Positions 56,495 to 64,000 of a DNA stretch of 64,000 nt are shown piece by piece. The DNA comes from Tepidanaerobacter acetatoxydans_A. Lineage in GTDB: Bacteria > Bacillota > Thermosediminibacteria > Thermosediminibacterales > Tepidanaerobacteraceae. A program made the position numbers and the translations under genes. Numbering within the stretch: position 1 is the stretch's first letter; each line of letters opens with the position of its first letter. The DNA lies in the NCBI GenBank assembly GCA_022840405.1, contig JALHJR010000004.1, forward strand, positions 62,001 to 126,000, written 5' to 3'. The notes under the pieces are model-generated. The model saw only the letters and a list, made by a program, of their open reading frames with translations. It was not told the origin of the DNA and made no database searches.

Positions 56495-59125
56495 CTAAAT
56501 ATTCATTATAATTTCTGAAACAGATGACAAAGCTTCATCAATTTTTGCTGGGATTTTACCGCCTGCCTGAGCAAAATCTGGCCTGCCGCCGCCGTTTCCG
56601 CCTGCTATTTGAGCTATATTTTTTATTATCTTTCCGGCATGATAACCTTTTTTAGTTAAATCATCTGTTACAGCAACTACAAATGATACTTTATCATCAT
56701 TGCAGCTTCCTAAAGCTACAATACCCGTTTTAATTTTTTGCTTTAACATGTCACACATTTTCCGAAGATCATCGATGTCTTTAGACTCTGTTTTAGCAGA
56801 AATTACATTAATATTGTTTACGCATTTTGCGTTTTTTAATATTTCTACAACCTCAGAATTTATAACCTGCTGTTTTAATGAGTCTATTTCTCTTGCCTGT
56901 GATCTGATTTTTTCTTGCAGCTCTTGAATCTTTTGAGTAATTTCATTTGGATAAGCCTTAAGCAGCTGTGCTGTTTCATTCAAAATTTCCAGGTTATCAT
57001 ATAAATACTGCATTAAATTAAGGCCGCACACTGCTTCAATTCGTCTAAGACCAGAGCCAATACTATTTTCAGAAACAATTTTAAAAAGTCCTATTTCTGA
57101 TGAGGACTTTACATGAGTCCCGCCACACAGTTCCTTGCTATAATCTCCAAAGCACACCATGCGGACACGTTCCTGATACTTCTCACCAAATAGTGCTACA
57201 GCCCCTTGTTCTTGAGCCTCATGAAGAGTTGTCCAATATATATTCGCTGGAAGATTTTTCAATATAGCATTATTTACCTTCATTTCTACTTGTAATATTT
57301 CATCAGGCGTAAGGCCTGAGAAATGCGAAAAATCAAATCTCAACCTATGTTCATCAACTAATGAACCGGCTTGATTAACATGTTCCCCTAAAACTTCTTT
57401 TAGTGCTCTATGCAAAAGGTGTGTAGCACTATGATTTCTGGAAATGCTTTGCCGCCTTTCCACATTAATTTTAGCTAAGACTGTATCACCAACATTAATA
57501 TTGCCCTTTTCTATTTTACCTATGTGATAAATTTTCCCATCAGGCGTCTTATGAGTTTCAGTTACTCTAAATAAAAAATCTTTTCCTTCAATTATGCCCG
57601 TATCTCCTACTTGCCCGCCTGATTCAGCATAAAATGGAGTTTTGTCAAGCACTAATATAATGTCCTTCACTTTATTATTGCAGGCTTTTACCGGTTCATT
57701 ACCTGATAAAATAAATTGTACACTACTACTTGATTCAAAGGTATCATACCCTACAAAAACCGAAGAAGGAAGATGTGCTATGATTTTAAAGAATTCATCA
57801 ACTTCATACATTTCTTTGCGTGCAGCTTTAGCCTTTTCCCGCTGTTTAGTCATAAGTTGTTCAAAAGTCTTAATGTCCACTGACATGCCATTTTCTTCAG
57901 CTATATCACAAGTTAAGTCGATCGGAAAACCATAGGTGTCATAAAGCATAAAAGCCGTGTGGCCGGGTATTTCCCCTTTATTTTCCTTTGATAATCTTTC
58001 AATATTTTCATATAAAATCTTGAGACCATCACTTAGTGTTTCGAGAAATCTTTCCTCCTCAGACTTTACTATTTTTTGTATATATGTTATATTCTTTTCA
58101 AGTTCAGGATAAGCATCTTTCATTAGCGAAACAACCTGTGGAACTATTTTGTATAAAAAAGGTTCATTTAGGTTCAGCTCTTTCCCATAACGAGCTGCTC
58201 TTCGTATGATTCTCCTTAAAACATAATTTCTTCCTTCATTTCCAGGCAGTACGCCATCAGAAATCAAAAAGGTAATGGCTCTAGAATGATCGGCAATAAC
58301 TCTGAAAGGAAAGCCTTCTTTGCCCCCTTTATATTTCTTGCCAGTCATGCTTTCTAAAAAAGTTATTATGGGCCTTAAAAGATCTGTATCATAGTTACTA
58401 TATACACCTTGCATTACAGTAGCAATACGTTCAAGACCCATCCCAGTATCTATACTGGGTTTAGGCAAAGGTGTCATAGTTCCGTTCTCATCTCTGCTGT
58501 ACTGCATAAAAACTAAATTCCATAATTCACGCCATCTATCACAATCGCATTTGCCTAGTGCACATTCCTTTGCATTACAGCTGTGCTCTTCGCCGCGATC
58601 AATGTATATTTCGCTGCAAGGACCACATGGTCCCGTATCTCCCATACTCCAAAAATTATCCTTTTCACCCAGTCGGACAATTCTATCTGCCGGAATATAA
58701 GCTTGCCACAATTCAAAAGCTTCTTCATCTTCCTCAAAAACACTGACCCATAGCTGTTCTTTCGGCAGTTTTAACACATCAGTTAGAAATTCCCATGCAT
58801 ATTCTATTGCTTCTTTTTTAAAATAATCGCCAAAAGAAAAATTACCTAGCATCTCAAAGAATGTATGATGTCGAGCCGTTTTCCCTACACTTTCCAAATC
58901 GTTATGCTTGCCTCCTGCCCTAACACATTTTTGGCAAGTAACCGCTCGAGAATAAGGAAGTTTCTTAAGACCCAGAAAAACATCTTTAAACTGATTCATA
59001 CCGGCATTAGTAAATAAAAGCGTAGGATCATTTTGTGGTATTAAAGAAGAGCTGTCAACCCTTGTATGACCTTTGCTTTCAAAGTAACTTAAAAATTTTT
59101 CTCTAATTTCATGACTGGTCATCAT
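56495..59125 (-). CDS. alaS: Alanyl-tRNA synthetase
   Basis: Class II synthetase with editing domain. The 876-aa protein has motif 1 FTNAGMNQFKDVFLG, motif 2 with YDTDLLRPI nearby, the NHSATHLLHRALKEVLGEHV editing-site zinc motif, the C of VCFGDYSKELCGGTHV, and a C-terminal C-Ala/DHHA1 domain ending IAGGNGGGRPDFAQAGGK. The ATG at 59125 lies 7 bp after GGAGGG; the open frame extends seven codons further to a TTG without a site. It has a sigma-A promoter and no T-box. Confidence 0.97.
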   Translation of the reverse strand: MMTSHEIREKFLSYFESKGHTRVDSSSLIPQNDPTLLFTNAGMNQFKDVFLGLKKLPYSRAVTCQKCVRAGGKHNDLESVGKTARHHTFFEMLGNFSFGDYFKKEAIEYAWEFLTDVLKLPKEQLWVSVFEEDEEAFELWQAYIPADRIVRLGEKDNFWSMGDTGPCGPCSEIYIDRGEEHSCNAKECALGKCDCDRWRELWNLVFMQYSRDENGTMTPLPKPSIDTGMGLERIATVMQGVYSNYDTDLLRPIITFLESMTGKKYKGGKEGFPFRVIADHSRAITFLISDGVLPGNEGRNYVLRRIIRRAARYGKELNLNEPFLYKIVPQVVSLMKDAYPELEKNITYIQKIVKSEEERFLETLSDGLKILYENIERLSKENKGEIPGHTAFMLYDTYGFPIDLTCDIAEENGMSVDIKTFEQLMTKQREKAKAARKEMYEVDEFFKIIAHLPSSVFVGYDTFESSSSVQFILSGNEPVKACNNKVKDIILVLDKTPFYAESGGQVGDTGIIEGKDFLFRVTETHKTPDGKIYHIGKIEKGNINVGDTVLAKINVERRQSISRNHSATHLLHRALKEVLGEHVNQAGSLVDEHRLRFDFSHFSGLTPDEILQVEMKVNNAILKNLPANIYWTTLHEAQEQGAVALFGEKYQERVRMVCFGDYSKELCGGTHVKSSSEIGLFKIVSENSIGSGLRRIEAVCGLNLMQYLYDNLEILNETAQLLKAYPNEITQKIQELQEKIRSQAREIDSLKQQVINSEVVEILKNAKCVNNINVISAKTESKDIDDLRKMCDMLKQKIKTGIVALGSCNDDKVSFVVAVTDDLTKKGYHAGKIIKNIAQIAGGNGGGRPDFAQAGGKIPAKIDEALSSVSEIIMNI

Positions 59126-59183
59126 TTCAACACCCTCCGACGTCAAGCAAAATCTTTATTTCTCAATTTCTATTACTGCTGGG

Positions 59184-59212
59184 ATTATATAAAAGATATA
59201 GTCCATTGTCAA
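59184..59212 (-). promoter_or_regulatory. Sigma-A promoter of alaS
   Basis: TTGACA (59212-59207), 17-bp spacer, TATAAT (59189-59184), about 60 bp before the start codon. Confidence 0.85.
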
Positions 59213-59215
59213 TAT

Positions 59216-59647
59216 TTACCTATTATCATTTGAAATTCTTATAATGCGAGGAGAATATTTGTTTTCGATTTCCCTGCGTCTAGTAAAAAAATGTATGCTG
59301 GCAAAGCTAATAATCATTAACACTAGGCCAATCAAAATTGCAAAAGGTTCAGTTGAATTTATGTTTAATAAGCCCGATATTTTATATCCTAAACCTATGC
59401 CTGCTAAAAATGATAAAAGAGGGATTGCATATACTATTAAGGTTGCTGACAAAAATGTTGATGCACCGAGCTCTACCTCAACAACTTGACCCACTTTTGC
59501 ATTAACGCAATTTTTAGCCCAAACTCTTATCGGTTTTCCTTCTTTACCTGCAGAACAACCCTTGCAACCTTTGCAAGAAGAATTGGGTCTAATTTCTATT
59601 TGTGCACGCTCCTTTTTATTTGCCACTACAATAGCTTTTTCCCTCAT
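59216..59647 (-). CDS. SoxR-reducing system protein RseC family
   Basis: Small redox-associated membrane protein. The 143-aa product begins MREKAIVVANKKERAQI, has a Cys-rich loop CKGCKGCSAGKEGKP that may bind an iron-sulfur cluster, GQVVEVELGAS, and two transmembrane helices (about residues 68-86 and 101-120). The ATG at 59647 is 4 bp after GGAGGGG. RseC works with Rnf in some bacteria; here there are no rnf genes nearby, so the partner is unknown. Confidence 0.85.
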   Translation of the reverse strand: MREKAIVVANKKERAQIEIRPNSSCKGCKGCSAGKEGKPIRVWAKNCVNAKVGQVVEVELGASTFLSATLIVYAIPLLSFLAGIGLGYKISGLLNINSTEPFAILIGLVLMIISFASIHFFTRRREIENKYSPRIIRISNDNR

Positions 59648-59803
59648 TTTCCCCTCCGTAAACAATAAAAAATTTAAGAGTTAAATTTATTACTTTCTAT
59701 TTTGGGAAACATTTGAATAAACTGGTCTTGTTTCCAAAATACGAGCTATCACCACGTTCATGCCCATAGAATTACCTAATATGTCTTATGGTAGTATGAA
59801 CCT

Positions 59804-59832
59804 ATTATATAATATTGCTGCAGCTCTGTCAA
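59804..59832 (-). promoter_or_regulatory. Sigma-A promoter of the RseC-like gene
   Basis: TTGACA (59832-59827, overlapping the tcdA stop), 17-bp spacer, TATAAT (59809-59804), giving a leader of about 150 nt. Confidence 0.75.
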
Positions 59833-60515
59833 TTTCTTATCAACCTGCGTATTACTTCACCGGCAATTATTAATCCCATTACTGAAGGAACAAATGAAAC
59901 GCTGCCTGGTGGATAATGTTGTTTTAAAGGAGTTTCCGTAGAAAATACAACTTGTAATCCTTTTTTTATACCAAGCTTTCGGAGTTCTTTCCTAACCTTT
60001 CTGGCCATAGGACAAACATAAGTTTCGGATATGTCTGCCACTTTAAACTTAGTAGGGTCTAATTTGTTTCCTGCTCCCATAGCTGAAATAATCGGAACGC
60101 CTAGTTCTATACAATTTACAATAAGATTTATTTTAGATCTCAAGCTATCTATAGCATCCACTACATAATCAAAATTACCGCTTAAAATATCTGGAGCGGT
60201 GTTTTCAGAATAGTACTCTCTTATTCCAATTACCTTTGCACAAGGGTTGATATCCAAAATCCTATTTTTCATAACATCAGCTTTATGTAAACCAACGGTA
60301 GAGCAGCTGGCATGAATTTGACGATTTATATTAGAAGGAGAAATTATATCATGGTCAACGAGAATGAGTTCACCTATGCCTGCTCTCGCAAGAGCTTCTG
60401 CCGCAAAAGAACCAACTCCGCCAAGGCCTAGCACGGCAACTTTGGCATTCTTTAATTTTTCTATACCATCCTTACCCACGAGTATTTCCGTCCTAGAAAA
60501 AAAATTCTCTTTCAC
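59829..60515 (-). CDS. tcdA: tRNA threonylcarbamoyladenosine dehydratase
   Basis: E1-like enzyme that cyclises t6A37 of tRNAs to ct6A using ATP. The 228-aa protein has the nucleotide loop VLGLGGVGSFAAEALARAG, the SNINRQIHAS segment, VVDAIDSLRSK and the C-terminal GSVSFVPSVMGLIIAGEVIR, all diagnostic. It sits downstream of aspS and the 6S RNA gene, as yrvM does in Bacillus. Confidence 0.95.
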   Translation of the reverse strand: MKENFFSRTEILVGKDGIEKLKNAKVAVLGLGGVGSFAAEALARAGIGELILVDHDIISPSNINRQIHASCSTVGLHKADVMKNRILDINPCAKVIGIREYYSENTAPDILSGNFDYVVDAIDSLRSKINLIVNCIELGVPIISAMGAGNKLDPTKFKVADISETYVCPMARKVRKELRKLGIKKGLQVVFSTETPLKQHYPPGSVSFVPSVMGLIIAGEVIRRLIRN

Positions 60516-60543
60516 TAAAATCGCTCCAAAATTAAACAGATAA

Positions 60544-60738
60544 AAACAAACCCCACCATGCCGTGTTTGCTGACCGTAAATAGAGACCCGGCTTCCCAGG
60601 TGGGTGTCCTCCTGAATGCATTATATTTCCCTTGTAAAGGGCATATATGCAACAAACAGAGACCGGACTCCCTATATTAGAGTGTTGGCTCTTTACTAAG
60701 CCAGTTTACACGCACACAGCAGGGTATATTTATTTTCT
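60544..60738 (-). ncRNA. ssrS: 6S RNA
   Basis: About 195 nt of structured, non-coding sequence between aspS and tcdA, the same place as Bacillus bsrA. The ends pair: CCCTGCTGTGTGC near 60725 with GCAAACACGGCATGG near 60560. Long, bulged arms run through GGGAGTCCGG and GGAAGCCGGG to the apical stem near 60640, leaving a central open region as 6S RNAs need to mimic open promoter DNA. Known role: binds sigma-A RNA polymerase in stationary phase. Ends are approximate. Confidence 0.82.
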
Positions 60739-60744
60739 AAAGCT

Positions 60745-60773
60745 ATATTATCACAAAACTTACTATTTATCAA
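60745..60773 (-). promoter_or_regulatory. Promoter of 6S RNA
   Basis: TTGATA (60773-60768), 17-bp spacer, TAATAT (60750-60745), placing the start near 60738. Confidence 0.7.
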
Positions 60774-60814
60774 GGTTTCGCCCTAATTAAGTCATGCCAA
60801 TTTATGTTGATATG

Positions 60815-62587
60815 TTATATTTTTACCTGAATGTGTAGCTCTTTTAACTGTTTTGCATCAACCACACTTGGTGCATCAGTCATCGGGCAAGAGGCGTTTT
60901 GTGTCTTGGGAAAAGCTATACAATCCCTTATGCTGTCAAGACCCAAAAGTAGCATAATCATACGATCAAGCCCATAAGCTATACCACCGTGTGGTGGTGT
61001 CCCATACTCAAAAGCCTTGAGCAGAAATCCAAAATTATTCCATGCTCTTTCTTTAGAGAAACCAAGGGTTTCAAACATTTTTTCCTGAAGGGCTGCATCA
61101 TGTATTCTTATACTTCCGCCTCCAAGTTCAGTGCCATTTAAAACAATGTCGTAAGCTTTTGCCCTAACTCGCGAAGGTTCTTTGTCAAGTAAAGGAATAT
61201 CTTCTTCCATTGGCGAAGTAAATGGGTGATGCTTTGCTACAAACCTTTTTTCTTCCTCATTATATTCTAGTAGAGGAAACTCAGTAATCCATAAGAAGTT
61301 AAGCTTATTTTTATCTATTAAGTTTAATGCCTTCGCTAAGTAAATCCTAAGGCTGCCCAAAGAAGTCATTACGAGCTCGGCATTGCTGTCGGCTATAAAT
61401 ACTATTAAATCGCCTACTTCACAATCAAATTTGTCTTTAATTTCTTTTACAGTTTGTTCGTCAAAAAATTTAGTTATAGGAGACTTTATACCTTCTGATG
61501 TAACATTCATCCATGCAAGGCCTTTTGCTCCAAATTCTTTTGCCTTCTCTACCAGCTCGTCAATTTGTCTGCGACTAAAAGTCTTTCCTCCATTTTTAAT
61601 ATTTATGCCTTTGACTCTTCCGCCATCTTTAACTGCATCACTAAACACTTTAAAACTACTGCTACCGACTATATTAGATATATCAACCATCTCCATACCA
61701 AATCTGGTATCAGGCTTATCTGAACCATATTTTTCCATGGCTTGCTCATAAGTCATTCTAGTGAAAGGTATTTCAACTTTTATTCCAGTAACTTTTTCTA
61801 CCACATATTTTATTAATTTTTCATTTAAAGAAATTATATCGTCAACATCTACAAAAGACATTTCTATATCAAGCTGTGTAAACTCCGGCTGTCTGTCTGC
61901 TCTCAAATCTTCGTCCCTAAAGCATCGTGCAATTTGATAATATCTGTCCATACCTGCTACCATCAGTATTTGCTTAAATAGCTGAGGTGACTGAGGCAGT
62001 GCATAAAATTTACCAGGATTTAAGCGGCTGGGAACTAAATAATCGCGTGCACCCTCCGGAGTGCTTTTTGTAAGAACAGGTGTCTCCACCTCTACAAATC
62101 CGTTTTCATCCAAAAAATCTCTTATAGCCTTATTAATCTTGCTGCGAAAAATCATATTATATTGCATACTGGGTCTTCTTAAATCAAGGTATCGATATTT
62201 GAGCCTCACAATTTCATCAACCTTTATATTGTCTTCTATGGGAAAAGGCGGAGTTTTGGCCTTACTCAAAATATCTAATTCTTCACCAATTACTTCAATG
62301 AATCCGGTAGAAATTTTCGCATTTACATTTTCCGCAGGCCGCCTGCGAACTTTGCCCTTTACAGCTATAACATATTCACTCCTGATTTCGTCGGCTTTCT
62401 TGAAAGCTTCTTTACGCTCAGGATTAAATACAACCTGAACAATGCCGCTGCGATCTCTTAAATCTACAAAAATTAAACCACCCAAGTCGCGGCGAGTTTG
62501 GACCCAGCCTGAAAGGCATACTTCCTCGCCTTCATGCTCCTTAGTCAAATCACCGCAATAACAATTTCTTTTAATCTTTTTTTCCAC
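60815..62587 (-). CDS. aspS: Aspartyl-tRNA synthetase
   Basis: Class IIb synthetase of the bacterial type, 590 aa. OB-fold anticodon domain GWVQTRRDLGGLIFVDLRDR, motif 2 RYYQIARCFRDEDLRADRQPE (positions around 215-235), the large GAD insertion domain, and motif 3 GIAYGLDRMIMLLLG. The GTG at 62587 lies 9 bp after AAAAGGGG; the TTG three codons earlier touches the site. The Leu in RRDLGG is usual in discriminating enzymes. It is controlled by a T-box whose specifier reads as Asn (see finding). Confidence 0.97.
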   Translation of the reverse strand: MEKKIKRNCYCGDLTKEHEGEEVCLSGWVQTRRDLGGLIFVDLRDRSGIVQVVFNPERKEAFKKADEIRSEYVIAVKGKVRRRPAENVNAKISTGFIEVIGEELDILSKAKTPPFPIEDNIKVDEIVRLKYRYLDLRRPSMQYNMIFRSKINKAIRDFLDENGFVEVETPVLTKSTPEGARDYLVPSRLNPGKFYALPQSPQLFKQILMVAGMDRYYQIARCFRDEDLRADRQPEFTQLDIEMSFVDVDDIISLNEKLIKYVVEKVTGIKVEIPFTRMTYEQAMEKYGSDKPDTRFGMEMVDISNIVGSSSFKVFSDAVKDGGRVKGINIKNGGKTFSRRQIDELVEKAKEFGAKGLAWMNVTSEGIKSPITKFFDEQTVKEIKDKFDCEVGDLIVFIADSNAELVMTSLGSLRIYLAKALNLIDKNKLNFLWITEFPLLEYNEEEKRFVAKHHPFTSPMEEDIPLLDKEPSRVRAKAYDIVLNGTELGGGSIRIHDAALQEKMFETLGFSKERAWNNFGFLLKAFEYGTPPHGGIAYGLDRMIMLLLGLDSIRDCIAFPKTQNASCPMTDAPSVVDAKQLKELHIQVKI

Positions 62588-62724
62588 AATGAACAACCCC
62601 TTTTAGTTATTGACTTTTAAATTAGTTTAAATTATTTCATAAGAATTCATATAAAATTTTCAAGGTAATGGCTTTTTGTTATTTAAAGCATTGACCATAA
62701 AACAGTATTACAACTTTTGCCTAT

Positions 62725-62773
62725 AAAAAAACTCTCATCACTGATAATAATAAATAATATCAGGGACGAGAGT
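62725..62773 (-). terminator. Terminator of the aspS T-box
   Basis: ACTCTC...TGATA paired with TATCA...GAGAGT (62731-62773) followed by TTTTTTT on the minus strand. Confidence 0.85.
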
Positions 62774-62990
62774 ATTCCCGCGGTGCCACCCTGTTTGGAA
62801 AATCCCACTTAAAATTTTAACGCATAAAACGTAAATCCCTACTTATATTCGAGATTTAAGCTCCGGGGTGTTATATTGGTAGACATATACTTATCCAAAA
62901 GAGCTCTCAATCTTGGCCCTTTCTCCCTGTTGAGTATGATACATGCCATTTCCCCATCTTTGCTTTTATTTATATGATTTATATCTTTTT
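62725..62990 (-). ncRNA. T-box leader of aspS, probable specifier AAC
   Basis: The leader has the T-box core AGGGTGGCACCGCGGGA (about 62793-62777) and the terminator. The base of Stem I pairs GGGG (62955-62952) with CCCC (62868-62865); the specifier position just before it reads AAC-A (62872-62869), an Asn codon rather than Asp. A 61-codon frame inside the leader is not a gene. Folding was done by eye. Confidence 0.85.
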
Positions 62991-62995
62991 TAACA

Positions 62996-63024
62996 ATTAT
63001 AAATAAATTACTGTTGTATGTCAA
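62996..63024 (-). promoter_or_regulatory. Sigma-A promoter of the aspS T-box leader
   Basis: TTGACA (63024-63019), 17-bp spacer, TATAAT (63001-62996). Confidence 0.85.
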
Positions 63025-63135
63025 TGCTATCGCGGCTTAAAATTCACAAATTCATAACAAATTTCACATGAAATTAATAAATTAAATGTATATAATTATA
63101 ATAGAGTACAAAATGATTAAGAATGGAGGTCGGTT

Positions 63136-64000
63136 ATGATGAATCTCAATAAAAAGAAATATTTTGTTGCAGTATTAATAGGCCTTGCCGTAGGAGCCGC
63201 CTTAGTAACCGGAGGTATTTTAGCTTATAACTCCATTTATCCGGGGTCTTCGGCTCATGCCGATATAGATGGAAACACTCAGGCAAATTTAACTTCTACT
63301 GCCTTACCTGCAAATATACCCGAAATTGTTGAAAAAGTCAGTGATGCAGTAGTATATATTGAAACAACAGTAGAAAGTCAAGATAACTCAGACCCATTTT
63401 TTAATGACCCATTTTTTAGATACTTTTTCGGAGACAGCTTCAGTTTTCGCACAACCCCAAAAGTCAGTAAGGGTTTAGGTAGTGGTTTTATTATCAACTC
63501 CGAGGGATATATTCTTACTAACGAACATGTTATAAGCGGAGCTAAAGAAATCACCGTAACCGTAAAAGGATTTCAGGAACCCTTTACAGCAACTGTTGTA
63601 GGAAAGGATTCTAACATGGATTTAGCAGTAGTAAAGATTAATTCTTCGGAAAAATTACCTTATATAGAACTAGGAGATTCTGACAGCGCACGGGTAGGGG
63701 AATGGGTTATTGCAATAGGAAATCCATATCGACTTGACCACACGGTAACCGTTGGAGTAATTAGCGCTAAAGAAAGACCTATTACTATTGCGGATCAAAG
63801 TACAGGTAATACGAGGGTTTATAATAACTTGATACAAACAGATGCAGCCATAAACCCTGGTAACAGCGGCGGCCCGCTTATATCACTTGACGGAAAAGTT
63901 ATAGGAATAAATACCGCAGTTAATGCTCAGGCTCAAGGTATAGGCTTTGCAATACCTATAAATAGCGTTAAAGAGGTCTTGGACGAACTGATAAAAAACG
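63136..64000 (+). CDS. htrA: HtrA/DegP-type serine protease (C-terminus beyond the window)
   Basis: Membrane-anchored trypsin-like quality-control protease. About 288 codons are visible from the ATG at 63136, 6 bp after GGAGGT (a second ATG follows directly). It has an N-terminal anchor helix (AVLIGLAVGAALVTGGILAY), a Phe/Asp-rich linker, and the triad His in LTNEHVISGA, Asp in NMDLAVVK and Ser in NPGNSGGPL. The PDZ domain expected after residue about 300 is cut off. Divergent from the aspS T-box promoter. Confidence 0.94.
   Translation, partial: MMNLNKKKYFVAVLIGLAVGAALVTGGILAYNSIYPGSSAHADIDGNTQANLTSTALPANIPEIVEKVSDAVVYIETTVESQDNSDPFFNDPFFRYFFGDSFSFRTTPKVSKGLGSGFIINSEGYILTNEHVISGAKEITVTVKGFQEPFTATVVGKDSNMDLAVVKINSSEKLPYIELGDSDSARVGEWVIAIGNPYRLDHTVTVGVISAKERPITIADQSTGNTRVYNNLIQTDAAINPGNSGGPLISLDGKVIGINTAVNAQAQGIGFAIPINSVKEVLDELIKN

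Noticed and set aside
59126..59215. T-box leader for alaS
   Set aside because: Only about 60 bp lie between the promoter and the start codon, and no TGGNACCGCG core is present.
62839..63024. 61-codon open frame upstream of aspS
   Set aside because: It lies entirely within the aspS T-box Stem I region, and the conserved RNA features explain the sequence.

Overview
The window is AT-rich chromosomal DNA from an endospore-forming, Gram-positive anaerobe of the class Clostridia. The evidence is the spoVA, spoIIA, spoIIM, spo0A, spoIVB, spoIIIA and sigK genes, several T-box and riboswitch leaders, and an OLE RNA/OapA pair, which is known mainly from extremophilic and anaerobic Firmicutes. A Thermoanaerobacterales-like host (for example the Tepidanaerobacter/Thermosediminibacter neighbourhood) fits, but this is inference. 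Almost every gene lies on the minus strand, so gene order below follows rising coordinates while transcription runs right to left. The two plus-strand genes are a P-type ATPase (48.8-51.5 kb) and a truncated htrA at the right edge.

Layout. 0-2.3 kb: scpA (cut by the edge), trpS and a site-2 type protease. 2.4-4.1 kb: lysA behind a lysine riboswitch. 4.2-7.2 kb: a three-gene ATPase/[4Fe-4S] dehydratase-like set. 7.3-9.5 kb: the spoVA genes. 9.6-13.1 kb: dodecin, a 45-aa membrane peptide, the spoIIA operon (spoIIAA-spoIIAB-sigF) and dacF. 13.1-19.1 kb: xerD, spoIIM, an EndoQ-like PHP protein, a Nudix hydrolase, spo0A, spoIVB. 19.4-24.5 kb: recN, argR, nadK, a membrane PD-(D/E)XK-like protein, tlyA, oapA. 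24.5-25.1 kb: OLE RNA with its own promoter. 25.1-29.2 kb: ispA, xseB, xseA, nusB and an Asp23/AmaP/DUF2273 envelope-stress trio. 29.2-34.5 kb: spoIIIAA-AH. 34.6-36.7 kb: a zinc-ribbon protein, efp, a prolidase. 36.8-43.5 kb: a type IV pilus-like assembly operon with an embedded ComFB. 43.7-48.4 kb: yqeG, an uninterrupted sigK, a PBP2-type transpeptidase, mltG, queT. 48.5-51.5 kb: a manganese riboswitch and P-type ATPase. 51.5-54.0 kb: fur, then serA behind a Ser-specific T-box, with the eroded remains of an aminotransferase gene between leader and serA. 54.1-59.1 kb: DUF1292, ruvX, an aldo/keto reductase, ireB, alaS. 59.2-63.0 kb: an RseC-like protein, tcdA, 6S RNA, and aspS behind a T-box. 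63.1 kb to end: htrA.

How the genes work together. Much of the window is the sporulation control chain: Spo0A, then SpoIIAA/SpoIIAB/SigF, then the SpoIIIA channel and SpoIVB, then SigK, with SpoVA proteins loading dipicolinic acid. Three promoters with the same sigma-H architecture (RNAGGAWWW, 11 bp, RNNGAATWW) lie before spo0A, spoIIA and the pilus operon, so pilus expression is probably tied to entry into sporulation/competence. The other strong theme is RNA-based control: lysine and Mn riboswitches, two T-boxes, 6S RNA and OLE RNA.

The most notable element is the ~600-nt OLE RNA beside its membrane partner OapA. It is a known RNA class, not a new one, but its mechanism is incompletely understood. 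I saw no wholly new multigene system. The less explained items are the split dehydratase/activase cluster, the sigma-H-driven pilus operon with ComFB, three long perfect hairpins between sporulation genes, a 40-bp tandem duplication, and the aminotransferase remnant downstream of the serA T-box. Many genes appear to start with TTG, so start codons were chosen by ribosome binding site where possible.
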